From Plantago elongata (taxonomy: Eukaryota > Streptophyta > Magnoliopsida > Lamiales > Plantaginaceae), in contig JAYMSP010000204.1 in NCBI GenBank assembly GCA_036897095.1, forward strand, positions 1 to 64,000: a stretch of DNA of 64,000 nt, read 5' to 3'. The notes under the pieces are model-generated. The model was not told where the DNA came from. It made no database searches and saw only the letters and a program-made list of their open reading frames with translations. The first letter of the stretch is position 1. Each line of letters opens with the position of its first letter. Made by a program: the position numbers and the translations under genes. Below, piece after piece: positions 25,212-40,200 of the stretch.

Positions 25212-28200
25212 ATGGTACTTCGGAAAACCTCCAAGGTTTGGGTGGAAGACAAGGATTCGGCATGGGTTGCTGCCGAGGTTGTTGATTTTGTCGGTAAACA
25301 AGTTCAGCTTCTCACTGCCTCTGGGAAAAAGGTATTTTTTTTGAATTTGTGGGATTCTTGTTGAAAATTGAGCTGGAAAATTAGGGAGGTCTTGATTTTG
25401 GGGTTCAGGGATTTGAATGTTAGTGTTTGTGTTGTTGAATTAGAGGGGGGAAATGAGCTGGGGTTGATAAAGATTGGATTTTGTGAATAGGTGTTGGCTT
25501 TGCCGGAGCGATTGCATCCGAGGGATACAGAGACTGAATTGGGAGGAGTCGATGACATGACGAAGCTGACGTATTTGAATGAGCCGGGGGTTCTTGATAA
25601 TCTGCAAAGGCGATATGGGCTGAATGAGATTTACGTGAGTCTTTCAAAGAGTTCATTTTAGATTTTGGGAGGGTTTTTGGTTGAATTGTGAGTAGATGGT
25701 CGGAAGTGGATAGTTTCTTTCGAGCTTAGTTGATCCTTTTTCTTTTTAAGAATTTATTTTTTCTGTGTTCAATTACTCTTCAAATCGGCTGTGTTTTCGT
25801 TGGAATGAGCTAATGCAGTTAGCTAAATTTTTTTGGTTCTTGATTGATTTGTTGCACCAATTATCAAAATGGAGTTGATCGTCAGATTATATTTTTTCCG
25901 GGCAAGATTCCTTGATGTAATATGCGTGAAGTTAATATTGTTTAGATTTATTGCTGCTGCATGCTGTTGAGGAAGTGTGACGACAAACTGAATATACTAC
26001 TTTTTCATTTTTAGATTCTGTAACTGGTATTGATTACTATATCTGGTGGGCATAATATAGTGCACTTGAAGATGGTCAGCATGCAAATACTATAAATTTT
26101 TTTTGCATGGCCTATAATATAGAGGTCCATTTTGTGGATTATTTAGGGATTTGCTTCTAATCATGAATAGCCATGGGTATGATGCTTTTATGAATGTTAG
26201 CTTTCCCTTTAAATCTTTATTTATCTATTCAAAGTAGAAACAGCTTTTTCGGCAGGGGTGGGAGAGAATTTCAATGAATTGGTGATGCAAAGTTCATGCT
26301 CATACTAAAACCAAATAGGATATTTGAAGTTTTCACCTTATATATTAATCTTAAAGAGAATTAAGGTCATTATAAAAGTTATTATCGTTGGGGAGTGGAA
26401 GATTTTTTACTTCAACTAAAACAGTTAGCAATTTATTTTTCCAATTAAAACTCTGGCCAGAGTTTGTGGAGAGCATTGGACGTGGCTCATCCTGGATGAG
26501 TTATGAAGATCTATACCACTAGAACTGGTTAGTTTTTTAAGTCATGCACGAGTTGGTGCTCTGCTGCTAGTAACAATCATTATTTGTGAACAATATCTAT
26601 TTGTTACACGTTTAAAGGGTATAAGATATGAAGTTCGACAACTGCTATAATTGCAGTGAGATGTGTAAAGGTTCCAGTTTGAATTTCTCCTCTTGCTCAA
26701 TTCTGCTTATTGATTTTTTTTCTTTCGAGAATGCTGCCGTCTCTTTCATGGCCTCATGGCCTCAGTATAAAACAGTTAACATATGCAGATAATCAAAGAC
26801 TATTATATCGTTGATTTCCTAGCTAGGTAGTTCATATTTTTAGATGGCTGCAATTTTTTCTGTTATATATATATATATATATTATAACATATATATATAT
26901 ATGTTCATTCCATATTGGCTAATGGGTACTTTTATTTGCATCCTAGACATACACAGGAAGCATATTGATTGCAGTTAACCCATTTACCAAGCTTCCTCAT
27001 CTATATAACATGTACATGATGGAGCAATACAGGGGGGCTCCTTTCGGGGAGTTGAGTCCCCATGTATTTGCTGTGGCTGATGCTTCTTACAGGTTTGTCC
27101 AATTTGAATAAATACGTTTCTTTGCATCCATTATGCTTGTTTGCATCCATTATGCCAATAATTTTATCTACTGTCATTTGACTCCACAGAGCGATGATGA
27201 GTGAAGGCAAAAGTCAGTCTATTCTGGTTAGTGGAGAAAGTGGGGCAGGAAAGACTGAAACTACGAAGTTGATAATGCAGTATCTTACATTTGTCGGTGG
27301 ACGGGCTGCCAGTGATCAGAGATCGGTTGAACAGCAAGTTCTAGAGGTAGGTTCGGCTACTTTTGGTATGTACCACTGTTATTATATTTAATAAACATAT
27401 TGACTCTGCAATTAGCATGCTCATGTACATGTAGCTGTTTCATTATCTAGTTATTTATTTATTGTAAAAAGTTACTGTCCCATTCCAATCACATATGAAT
27501 TATGAACCTGTTCCTTTTGTTTAGTTCAAAGTTCAAACCCTGTGTTCAGTAAGATACTTTAACCGTTAGTTTGGATCCGTCTACAGCTAATTTACCTGTT
27601 CTTTACACGTATCATGCTTTCAGTCAACCATCTAAACTTTATGTGGCCTGCAACTGTTGTTGACTGTCTATTGTTTTCTCTTTTAGTCGAATCCACTCCT
27701 GGAGGCTTTCGGCAATGCAAGAACTGTTAGGAATGATAACTCAAGGTATTGGCTGATTTGCTTCTCATCTTTGATAATGCTTGCTTAATGTAATTGTTCT
27801 GGCTGTTAAATTTGATGACCCCCCCCCCCCCCCCCCCCCCCCCCCCCTGATGTTATGATGTTTTATTATCTGTAAGCAGTGTTTGGTGGTTCTTTGATTT
27901 TCAATTTGGTCAAACCTGTGCTAAAGGAAATCTGTCCCAGTGTTTTGGTATAAATCGGAAAGCACTTTTGTTGAGGTCAGAGTATCATGTGGCTGAACCC
28001 AAAAACTTAGTCAAAATATTATTTTTGTGCATTAGATTCAAAATGGAGTTGTAAACAGTCTTTTGTTTAAACTTGATTGCTCGGTGATAAAAGGGTTTTT
28101 GTGGATTTTTCCACTGGTATTCTACTGCCATGTCATGTGCAGTTTCTGTTGCCTACCTTTTAAGTACCTTTGTCTAAAATTGTGGGTGTGATTTTAGAGA

Positions 28201-31200
28201 TATATGGAAAGTGGAATGCAGCACGTTTTTTCACCCCTCTATATGTAAGTCATCATTCATCATTCCCTTTGCTCCTTTACAGTCGATTTGGCAAGTTTGT
28301 AGAGATCCATTTCGATGCAAGTGGTAGAATTTCTGGAGCTGCAATCAGAACATACCTGTTGGAGCGGTCACGTGTTGTACAAATAACAGACCCTGAGAGA
28401 AACTATCACTGCTTCTATCAGTTGTGTGCGTCTGGCCAGGTTGAATTCTGTGCACATTTGACATGTATACGGGGCAATTTACTACTTACGTTTTATATTC
28501 TCGTTAAACCTGATGCTGCTGTATGGCGTTTGATTCATTAACTTGATACTTGCTATGATAGTTACATAGTAGAAGAAGCTAGAACCTGTGTCAATTTATA
28601 TAAAGTAAAGCAGAAAATATCCTAATGCTTATTTCAGCTATGAGGAATCAAAACAAAAGAGTATTATTTGTCCCTCATAGCCGGTGGTACTCGCATGTGA
28701 TACTTATTTGTATTTGTGGACAGAAGAGCTTCCATTGTGTAGACGTGTGGATGTGTGGTATATTTTAAATTGTGCCCAAGCTCCTTGCTAGATCGAGTTT
28801 ATGTCTAAGGTGCTGGGTTTAGGCTCTCAAAAGGGAAACAACCAATCAGTTCATAAAGTCTGTGCACAAAAAAGTGGCTTGATCATGGGCTCATCTGAGG
28901 GCCCTACTTGCTTCATTTAAACAGGCCCAGCCAGGGAACTTTAGTAACTGAAGGTGGTAGGCTTCCAAAAAAAATAAAACCATGCAAAAGTTATCATCAG
29001 GTCAAATTGGATTCCATATTCTAATTAGACATAGTTTGGGTCAGAAATTCTTCCTTGGATGATTTCATCTGATTGGTCGTAGGCCCGTCCTAAGGTTTGC
29101 AGTGCTTTTATTACTGTCATCACATTCGTTCAATCAGCTGTTCTCCTTCTGGGGGAGGATTAGCCTAAGGTAAGTAATTGGAGGCTTGATGTATTATAAA
29201 AAGCGCTTACACAGTTTGTTTGAAGTTTGAACTCTGTATTATATCCTATCTACATTGAAGAGGTTTTAATCTTATGAGACAATTAAGGAACCATACCCGC
29301 AATCTGTGATTAATTATATTGAACTATTCATGAGTAGCATGAGCATTCTACTAGGCATGCTCAACAATCTAATCTTAATGCTATGATATGTGCCTCAATA
29401 TTCGTTTGCAGCGATTATGCATTATAGTTAACCACACCATATTCTAAAACCATGAAACCGGTTGATTAAATTCACTCTGGATTGTTAAATTGTTGATACT
29501 TTTTGGACCTGGATTTCATGGTGTTCTTTTTTACCCTGGTTATATAATTCAGGATGCAGAGAGATACAAACTAAGTCATCCCAGCCAATTCCATTACTTG
29601 AATCAAAGTAAAATTTATGACTTAGATGGAGTGAGCAATGCTGAGGAGTACCTGAATACTAGAAGGGCTATGGATATTGTTGGCATTAGTGATGAAGAAC
29701 AGGTTTGCTATTTAATGTATTTTCTTTAAACATCTTTCTTGCTTTTATTGACATGTGATTTACTAATATACCCTGTTTGCGTCCAATTAGGAAGCAATAT
29801 TTCGGACATTGGCTGGTATATTACATCTTGGTAATGTAGAATTTTCTCTTGGGAAAGAGCATGATTCGTCAGTCCTGAAGGATCAGAAATCTAAATTTCA
29901 TTTGGATATGGCTGCCGAGCTCTTTAAGTATGTCACTATTGGTTTACCTATGTATTTATTCCAAGTCTTACAATTCTTCTCCCGAAACTTGACATTTGAT
30001 TGCTTACCTATTGTTTCTTCTGCAAATTTTCATCGCCTTTTTGTTTCCATCTTAATTTCCACATTTGGTTTTTGTCTTCTCTCTGGAATTATAAAAACAA
30101 TGCTTTTTTTTTTTTTAATGTTTGTAGCCTGTCTATTAGGTTTTGTAAGTAGATCTCAACCCTTAATATGTAGATAATCTGGTCTTATCTCAGGTGTGAT
30201 GTTGATCTTTTGCTAGCAACGCTTTGCACCCGTTCAATTCAAACTCGTGAAGGGATTATTATCAAAGCTCTAGATCACAATGCTGCTGTAACTGGTCGGG
30301 ATGCTTTGGCCAAGACAGTTTATGCCCGGCTGTTTGATTGGTCTGTCAGAATATTTTTTCTTTCTATGAAAGATCTTTAGCTTTATTCTCTGAATGGTGA
30401 TTTAAGCCTTATGTCAACATCATACCCTGAAATCAAAATGATATTTCTTTGTTATTACAGGCTTGTTGAAAAGATAAACAGATCAGTTGGACAGGATCAT
30501 GATTCAAAGGTGCAAATAGGAGTCCTGGATATTTATGGATTTGAGTGCTTCAAGGCAAATAGGTATAGTATTTTCATGTACTCCCAAATTTCTACTATGT
30601 ATTTTGATACCTTATGTGATAAGTTCAATATAAATATATGCTTAATTTCTTGATAATCAGATTAAGCAACAGAGGTAAGAAACCTAAACGAGGCTAATCT
30701 TCTTTGCGGAGCAAGAGCCTGTTTGTACCCTATCCAAAAGAATATATAGTCATAATGCTGAATGGCATGAATTTCGTAAAAGAAAATATTGTTAGTCTTC
30801 TCCTCAAGGCACAAAATGCATTTAAATACATTTTCCCTTTCCATCCAGACACTATATAAAGAACCCAGGAACGATGCTCAAACGGAGTTATAAAATTTAC
30901 TCTCCCCTGCCCCTGAGAGCTTATTGTTTTGATTTTCTTGATTTTAACAGCTTTGAGCAATTCTGCATCAATTTTGCAAATGAGAAGCTCCAACAGCATT
31001 TTAATGAGGTAGGCTTGAATCATATTTTGGAGAAATTCCTCATTCCTTTCTGCTTTCCCTAATTTCTCTCCTCTTTCTGGCTCTAGCATGTGTTTAAGAT
31101 GGAGCAGGAGGAATATCGCAAAGAAGAAATCAACTGGAGCTATATTGAATTTATCGACAATCAAGATGTTTTGGATATGATTGAGAAGGTCGTTCCTCTT

Positions 31201-34200
31201 CTTCATACAGGACTTACACATTATACTACTAGACACTGAAACATAGGATTCTTCTGTGGATTCTGTACTTGGAGTAATGGGTGTTTCATGGGGGCTGGGG
31301 CTAAGGTTTTATGCTTGAATATCAAACATGAAAAACCCAAGTCTTTATGTGGTGGGGACTGGGCTAATATAGTTCCTTATTTAGGGATGTGTACTAGTTT
31401 ACACTTTACTAGGAGTCTAGGACCCCGCAAACATGAAATCGAGGGACTTACTGGGAGGGTGGGGGGGGGGGGGATATATTTCATGATAGGCACTGCATAT
31501 CTCATGTTAATGGAGTTTTTCTGGTATATCCTACTGTTTGAAGAAATTGAGCTCTATTTCTCGAGGAAAAGCTTATCATTTCACTATACAGCTGCTTCAA
31601 TGCAAATCTTTAGCTAAAGAAAAGGTTTTAAAGCAAACCATTTGATACTTATCATTAGCTCTTGATTTACTGAAAGATCTACAAAGCACAGAAGGCAACA
31701 CATTTGCATGTGTGTTGTTTCTTTTCATTTTTTTTGCTCAAATTTTTTCTTGGTCAATTGTGTAAATTATTATAATTTTTTTAACTTGTATCGTTGTTTG
31801 CCTCTTGCAGAAACCCATAGGATTAATAGCGCTTTTGGATGAAGCTTGGTATGTCATGTTTGCTGCTGTTATATCAAGTGCTGCTCCTATTTGTCTTATC
31901 AGTTATCAGTTCTTGTTTTTCATTTTATCCTCACATCTATGTTGTTATCTTTGCAGCATGTTTCCAAGATCAACTCATGAAACATTTTCGAACAAGCTAT
32001 TCCAGCATTTTCGGTCACATACTCGATTGGAGAAGGCAAAATTTTCTGAGACAGATTTTACCATTTCTCACTATGCTGGCAAGGTACATCTAGTATTCCA
32101 AATTCTTAATTAACAGGTTACTCCTATTAAGGTTATAAGTATCGCTTTGTTTTCCTCTTGTTTCTTCTCTAGGTGAACTATCAGACAGAATCATTTTTGG
32201 ACAAAAACCGTGACTATGTTGTCGTTGAACACTGCAATTTATTAGCTTCTTCGAGATGCCATTTTGTGTCTGCACTGTTTCCACCACTACCAGAAGAATC
32301 ATCTCGATCATCGTACAAATTCTCATCTGTGGCCTCCCGATTCAAGGTACTCAGTTTCTCTGGCATATCTGCTCTATTATATTTTGATACTGTAGTGATC
32401 TCTTTTGACTTTAGGGAACAAATCAATCTTGCAGCTTATTTATTTGTTGTGATTGTGGTATTGCCTTGTTGGACACCATTTAAGTGTCTTTGTTTATATA
32501 TAATATAAAATGAATTGTTGATGGACTTGCAAGAATACAAAAATAGCATTGGAGGATGTCAAGTGGAGCAAAACCAATGTTATTGTTTTCCTATGAATTC
32601 TTTAAAGACCGAGAAAAGGTCTCAATCTTACCACAGGAAACGTCCAATGCCAATCTCCAATGGTACTAGAACTCATGAATCTAATAAATAGGTTAGTAGG
32701 ATACTGGTTCCATCAGAATTTCTAAGCTGAGACATCTAAGATGTTATTCAGAAGTAAAGCTAGGACATAAAGACTGTTGACTAGATTGCTTGTATTTCTT
32801 TCTTGCAACTTGCTAGGGTACTGCTTCATTCTGGTGCCTTTTTCACTGCTAGGAACCTCATACAAGATTTCGTTGATATATTATGTAACATTTACATTCA
32901 TGTCTCGTTTACTTGCAGCAACAACTCCAAGCTCTAATGGAAACCCTCAGTTCAACAGAGCCTCACTATGTACGATGTGTGAAGCCGAATTCACTAAATA
33001 AGCCTCACAAATTTGAGAATCAGAGCATCCTGCATCAGTTGCGTTGTGGGGTATGTCACTGGAGTTTATGTTTTTCTATAGATCGAGAATTCTAGGCTAA
33101 AATCTGTGTGTACAATAGAGACCATACTGTTGCTGTATCCCTTTGGGGAAGGGGAAAACAGAAAATACTATTCTAGATCATATCCCATCATTGTTAGAAT
33201 GGTGCATACAGACTATAAAGCTTTTACCATGCAATTCTTTGATACTCGTGGAGTCATCTTGCTGTACATACTGTTTAGAAATATGTTGTTGGCTGTTGAC
33301 ATTTGAACCCTCACCATGCTGTTTTATATGGGTTAATAATTTTCCAGGCCATATAAAATGTGCTTGCAGAAAGCAGTAATGTTGTCTCACTTCTGTAGAA
33401 CTCCTGAGCAGCAGGATTGTTCACAGCTTAGGAAATGTAGTCATACGTGACACTGCTGATTAAGTACAGACGTCATAAAAAAGACCAGATTTATCTTATC
33501 TCCTTGTTTTGAGACCTCCATTATCTGTCATTGAAGCAAAATGCTGTGTAACTACTAATACCACTGGGTAGAAGCTCGAAAGTAAACTAGGAAGCTTATT
33601 GTAATTGGCTATAGTAAATCTTTTTCCCCTTTTGAGTTTTTTATGTGTTCCCCTAGTGCACTTCATAATTAACTTTGAATTCTTGTGGTCTGACAGGGTG
33701 TTTTAGAGGCTGTTCGTATTAGTTTGGCTGGTTATCCCACACGGAAGACTTACCATGAGTTTGTTGACCGATTCGGCATAATTGCATTGGACATTATGGA
33801 TGAAAGGTAGGGTAGAGAAATTATCTGAGGTCCCTAATTCATTCATGATTCTGTATATTGGCTGATATTAAGCATCTCAAAGGCTTTGAATACTAAAGTT
33901 GAAGTATTTCAGTTTTTGAACCAGTGTGTGCTGTTTCCTTAAGCACATCAGTCTCCTAAAATGGCTGCGTATCTTCTTAAAATTGTTCAAGTTGTATTGT
34001 TGTAAATTGTTAATGATCATGCTCGATCTTCAATAGGGTTTGTTCTTGTGTCAGTTAGCTAGACTTGCAATTTCAATTTCTTCAAGTTCTTGCCGGGGTT
34101 TAGTTATCTCCCCTTCATGTTTTACAGCTATGATGAAAAGTCCATAACCGAGAAGATTCTTCAGAAACTAAAGCTTGGAAACTTTCAGGTTCATAGTCCT

Positions 34201-37200
34201 AGAGTGCTTTTGGAATCTTCTGCTGTGTATCTTAGAGCAACTTTTTCTTAAATTTTAAACATTTCTTTTCAGTTGGGGAAGACAAAAGTTTTCCTTAGGG
34301 CTGGCCAGATTGGCATCCTAGACTTACGTCGAGCTGAGGTTTTGGATTCTGCCGCCAAACTAGTACAGGGTCGGCTGCGTACCTTTCTTGCGCGAAGGGA
34401 CTTTCTTGCTATCCGCAGTGCTGCACTTTCCCTACAAGCATGTTGCCGAGGTATTCATCTAATGCCAGATAAGAAGCTAGTGTATGTTGATGTTTGTATG
34501 TTAGCATGATATTGCTTGTCATTATTGACTGGCCAACTTGCAAGTGCTTATGAACATTGGTGTCATTTGTGCTTGTATTTACTTTGATGCTCCCTCCACC
34601 CCAGAACAAATGTGACAAATGTCACATTTGTTCATGGGCACGGAGATTAAGGTGTAAATAAAGTAGTGGAGATAAAGTAGATAGTTAGTCCAAAAAGTGG
34701 AAACGTGACATTTGTATTTGGACATATATAAATTGAATGTGAAATTTATTATAGGACGGAGGGAGAATGTATAGATGATGTGCAATATTTCTCCACAAAT
34801 CACTGGATCCAATTACATCAAATTGTCTAGTCTGAGTTATTGCCTGCCCTTAAGCTAATAATATATCTATGATAAGCTTGTATACAATTCCTTTATAATT
34901 TTAGGTTCAACATTACACAAGCACTAATGGAACTAAATATGTGGTATGTTACAAGTTGGATAAATGAATTTTTGTATGTGTATATGTCTGGCTGCTCTGA
35001 TTTTGTAATTTTCTGCAGGCCATCTTGGTCGCAACGAATTTTTTTCTAGGCGGGAAACAGCAGCTGCAGTTGTTATTCAGAAACACTACCGTCGGTGGTT
35101 TTCCAAGAGTGCATATATGCAGCTCTATGTGGCATCCGTTGTTATACAATCTAGTATCCGTGGTTTCTTGACTCGCCTAAAGTTTTTGCATAGTAAAGGA
35201 GACAGAGCTGCCACTATAATACAGGTAAATATATGATGTCTCTGTGGCCTCGGGGGCCTGTTACTCTTATATTGTCAAATATTGGTGTAGTTGTGATATA
35301 ATGCTTACATCTGTCTAATGTGTTTTTCTTAATGTCAAACCTTATGAATGACTGCCACACTATCCGTATGGTATTTGATCCTACCTACTCAAGCCTGAGA
35401 GAAGAATTGAGTTATACAATTGTCAGTCTTACTTGATGGCTGTCTTATGACGTGTTCATAATTATTTCGCTCTATTGTTATCAGGCTAAGTGATAACAAA
35501 GCGCTAGGATCGAAGTGCTTAGACTTTAGTACATGAATTACACAAAAATGATCTAAACATTTACAGTTGAGCTGCTTGAAATGTTGTAAATGCTTATGCT
35601 CTATTATTGCCTGGCTTTTGAATATATAGGTATGTATCTAATTACACCTTTCCCTTCTTTTCTATACTTGATACTTGACTTTTGTATCAGGCTCGTTGGA
35701 GAATGTTCAAGATCCGATCTGTCTATCGTAATCGTCAATCTAATATTATTGCTATCCAATGTCTCTGGAGGAAGAAGATGGCAAAACGGGAATTTAGGAG
35801 GCTTAAGCAGGTGATAATATAAATAAATCAGTAGTATAAATTCTGCATCTGTTCATGTATAAGTTATAATCTTGCAGTACTTTTCTTCTTAACACAGGAG
35901 GCAAATGAGGCTGGTGCATTGCGCATAGCAAAAACTAAGCTTGAAAAGCAGTTGGAAGATCTCACATGGCGATTGCATTTGGAGAAAAAATTACGGGTAG
36001 CTTTCTGAGGAATATTTAGTATAATGGAAAATAAGTGAATGCTGCAATTTATGTTCCGTTAAAATGCACTCAGAACCATGACAACATTCCTCTTCAATTG
36101 TATAACCGCGAAAACCACCGCTAGTGTGCTGATTGTTTTTGGGCATATTGGTCTTTGGAATTTATTTTTTCCATTAGATTTATTTAAATGGCTGATTTTG
36201 AATACAGGTTTCACATGATGAGGGAAAAGTAGGTGAACTATCAAAACTTCAGAAGAATGTTGAGTCTCTGACACTGGAACTGGATGCTGCTAAACTTGCA
36301 ACCCTTAATGAGTTCAATAAGAATGTGGCATTAGAAAGACAGCTCGAGGCATCTGCCAAGGAGAAATCTGCACTAGAAAGAGAAGTAAATTCTTTGTCAG
36401 AACTAAGGAATGAAAATGTTCAGTTAAAGGTAATTTATCTTCCCATGATGGTATTATCTTTACTTTGAATGGTATGCATGTATGGTTATGCTTATTGATA
36501 AGTCAGTCAAGTTCCCATGCGATTTGCAACTGTGAGATACGAACTTATGCCCAAGTATATTATGGTCCAATAACCAATGGGAATGTGGAAACAAATAGTG
36601 GTTGAGATTATGGGGTGATGAAGCAATTACAGTCCTCACTTGCTACACCATTTTCCTCATAAACATTGCATCACTGGATCCATAAAGAAAATGTGGCCTG
36701 ATGAGTATTAATTTTTGGATGGAGATTTCTCAAATTTTATTTGGAAAATTACATTGACACTTCTTGTATGCTAATGGGAGAGTTGAATGGGTTCGAGATG
36801 CGACAACTTGCCACAAAGGCATTGCTGATTCCGCAAGTTTGGGCAATTTACTACAGCTCTCATGTAAACCTGTCTTTGGCTTTAATCTGGATATGTTTTA
36901 CATTTGTCATTTTTTCTAATTTTCGGATACGGATGTTGTTAATTCTTAGGTCAAATAAAATTAGACGAATCTGCATTGATTTGCAACAAGACATTAATTC
37001 TATTAATTTTCATTGACAGATTTCCCTCACAGCCTTGTCGGAAAAAAATTCAACCCTGGAGCATGAACTTGCTCAAAGTAAAGATGATGCAACAAGAACT
37101 ATTTTAAAGCTGCTTGAAGTTGAAAAAACATGCTTGCAGCTGCAACAGAATCTGCGGAGGTACTATCTACAAGTTTTGTTCTTTCCTTTCAGCACACCTC

Positions 37201-40200
37201 TCCTTATGATAATGAGCACTATTTAGAACTCCACCCAGAAAACCTGCATCCACACCCTTCCCCCATTAATAAAATTTAAGAGTACCCTGGCACCGCATGA
37301 CCAGTTTGGCACGTGTTACTTAACAGCCCTATTAGTGATTTTCTGTTGGAAGTGCTTGCTTATTTGTCTCTAATATTTTTCCTTTTAAACTAGTATGGAA
37401 GAGAAGCTATCTAGTCTGCAGGATGAGAATCAATTATTGCGTCAGAAGACATTGGATGTCTCTCCAAGGAGCCATAGAGGGGGATTTATGAAACCTGTCC
37501 TCGATGTAAGCAGTTCTTTACCATTCATTTTGTGGTAAATTATGAAAGCAAGATTTTCTAATTTAAGAAAAACAGCATTTGGCGCCTTTCTGGTGAAGTT
37601 GCAGAACTCATGTTTCTTTCTTCCATATAATAAATACATTCTTTTTCTTTGGAAACAGAAGTTCTCTGGTGCACTTATTCATTCTCCTGCTGATCAAAAA
37701 AATTCATATGTAAGTTGCCGCTCATGTTGGAATAAATGCAAGGTGTTTCATTAGCCTGAGTTTCTTCTTTTCATTGTTGCAGGAATCACCTACTCCATCC
37801 AAATTAATCGCACCCCTAACGCAAGGTTTCTCCGATTCCCGCCGAACAAAGTCTGGGATTGAAAGGCATCAGGTTTCAGTTTACTTCACTCAACTAGACT
37901 TTTCCTCATTACGTGATTATCATTGAAGTGATAATGGTTTATGATTTAGAATGTGAAAATTTCTTACCTTTCAGCAGATTTTGTTTCTCTATCACTCACC
38001 TTTGTGGGGTCAAAACTGGTTGCAGGGGAATTCAGAAATCCTTTCCCGTTGCATTAAAGAGAATTTGGGTTTCAAAGATGGAAAGCCAATAGCTGCTTGT
38101 GTCATCTATAAATGCCTCATTCACTGGCATACTTTTGAATCTGAGCGAACTCCTATTTTTGATTTTGTCATTGAAAGAATCAACGATGTTCTGAAGGTAT
38201 GTTTGTGACTTGGTGTTTTGTCCTGCATAAATGTGGCTGCCACTGGATTTAATTGCTTCACCTGAAATTTCTCATGTTGCTAATTCTTTTAGTCCCTAAA
38301 AGACTGTATGACTGATATCTACTGATCTATTGAGTTTGTTTCAGGGAGGGGACGATAATGCTACTTTACCGTACTGGTTGTCAAATGCATCTGCGCTTTT
38401 ATGCATGCTTCAAAGAAATCTTCGGTCTAATGGGTTCTTGAGTGCAACTCCTCAGCGTTCTACAGGGACAAATGGGAGGCTCACACAAGTAAGTTAACAG
38501 AGAATTCTATTGTCATGTTGTCAACACACTGTCTTCATTGGTACAAAACTTACAAACTGCCGTTCTTAGGGTCCAAGGTCGTCTTTTAAATATCTCGGGT
38601 TGGAGGATGGTCTATCACATATGGAAGCTAAATACCCAGCTATATTATTCAAGCAACAGTTGACTGCTTGTGTGGAAAAGATATTTGGTTTGATCCGGGA
38701 TAATCTGAAGAAAGAAATATCTCCATTGCTGGGACAATGCATCCAGGTATTCTGTTACCTATATTCTCATTCTAACGCCTGTATAACCATTATGAAATAG
38801 AATTCCGAAACCGTCATAGCACATTTTCCCATGCAATGTTGACAGCATAGTAATGTATTATTTACTCCTTTCTAACTCTTGAGATGTTATGATGCCTAAA
38901 TATTCTGGCATCAGGCCACAAATTAAGAACACTGAATCATTGTCGTGAGATTTCAATGTTTTTTTTAGAACTCATGAAATAGTTTTATGGGAGCCATGTA
39001 ACTTAAATGCCTTTCTGCACTGAGTTTCATTACGAATTGGTGTCAGTTTATTTTCCTGCCAACATAGAAATGTTGAATAAATGGAGAGCTTTGTGGACGT
39101 ATAAGGGTGAGCTCGTTTGGATGACATTTATATAATTGATCTCATCTCTTAATTGAGATTTATTTCTGTGTCATCTTTTTTAATACTCTGCACCTCCCAA
39201 ACTAATGTTTTTTTTCTGGCACACTATTTATGAGTAGTTTAGTTCTATTTGCGATCTCATAGGGGGCTACATTGAGGGGTATTTGGCGGAATTTAGGTTG
39301 GGATATGAATGGAAAGTGTGGATTGGGAAACTCATAGATTAGACAACATGTTTCTGGTTTGGCTATGAGCATATTACATTGGGACGCCCAAAAATGATAA
39401 GCAAGCATGTTAGTCTGGACAGGGGTAATTGTGGCTCTTTCGGAATAACACGAATTATAGCTTTATGTACCTCTTTACAATATGACAGTCTCTCGTTTTA
39501 TATATCTAACTTTTTTAAACTGAAAAGGCACCCAAAAACCAACGAGTTCATGGTGCTAAGCCTGGACGATCACCCAGTGGTGTTCCTCAACAATCACCCA
39601 GTAGTGAATGGGATAGCATCATCAAATTCTTGGATTCGCTAATGAGTCGTTTACGTGGAAATTATGTAAGCTTAGTCTTTATATCCTGCAATATCTCTAT
39701 CATTCTTTTTTTCCTTCCCTATCTAGTAATGTCTGAACTATTTAAAACTACAGGTTCCATCATTTTTCATCCGGAAGCTCACCACACAAGTTTTCTCCTT
39801 CATCAATATTCAGTTATTTAACAGGTATTCATCTGATTCAATATTTACTTAATTTGTTGTGGGAAAGTAGAAAAGGAGTGTCTGAACTTATATTATCTGT
39901 CAGTCTTCTGCTTCGACGTGAATGCTGTACGTTTTCAAATGGTGAATATGTCAAATCCGGTCTGGCTGAGCTAGAGAAGTGGATTGTAAATGCAACGGAG
40001 GAGGTTGGATCACAATCCTTTTGCTTGGATGCAGTCTCTAGCACAATTTTCACTTCATTTTCTTTTCCTAGTCTGAGTGATCTTTGTGAATGCAGTTTGC
40101 AGGAACCTCGTGGCATGAACTCAACTATATTAGGCAAGCTGTGGGATTTCTGGTATACCACATCTTTTTCTTCCGTTGGGCCGTTCCTTGTGAAATTAAA

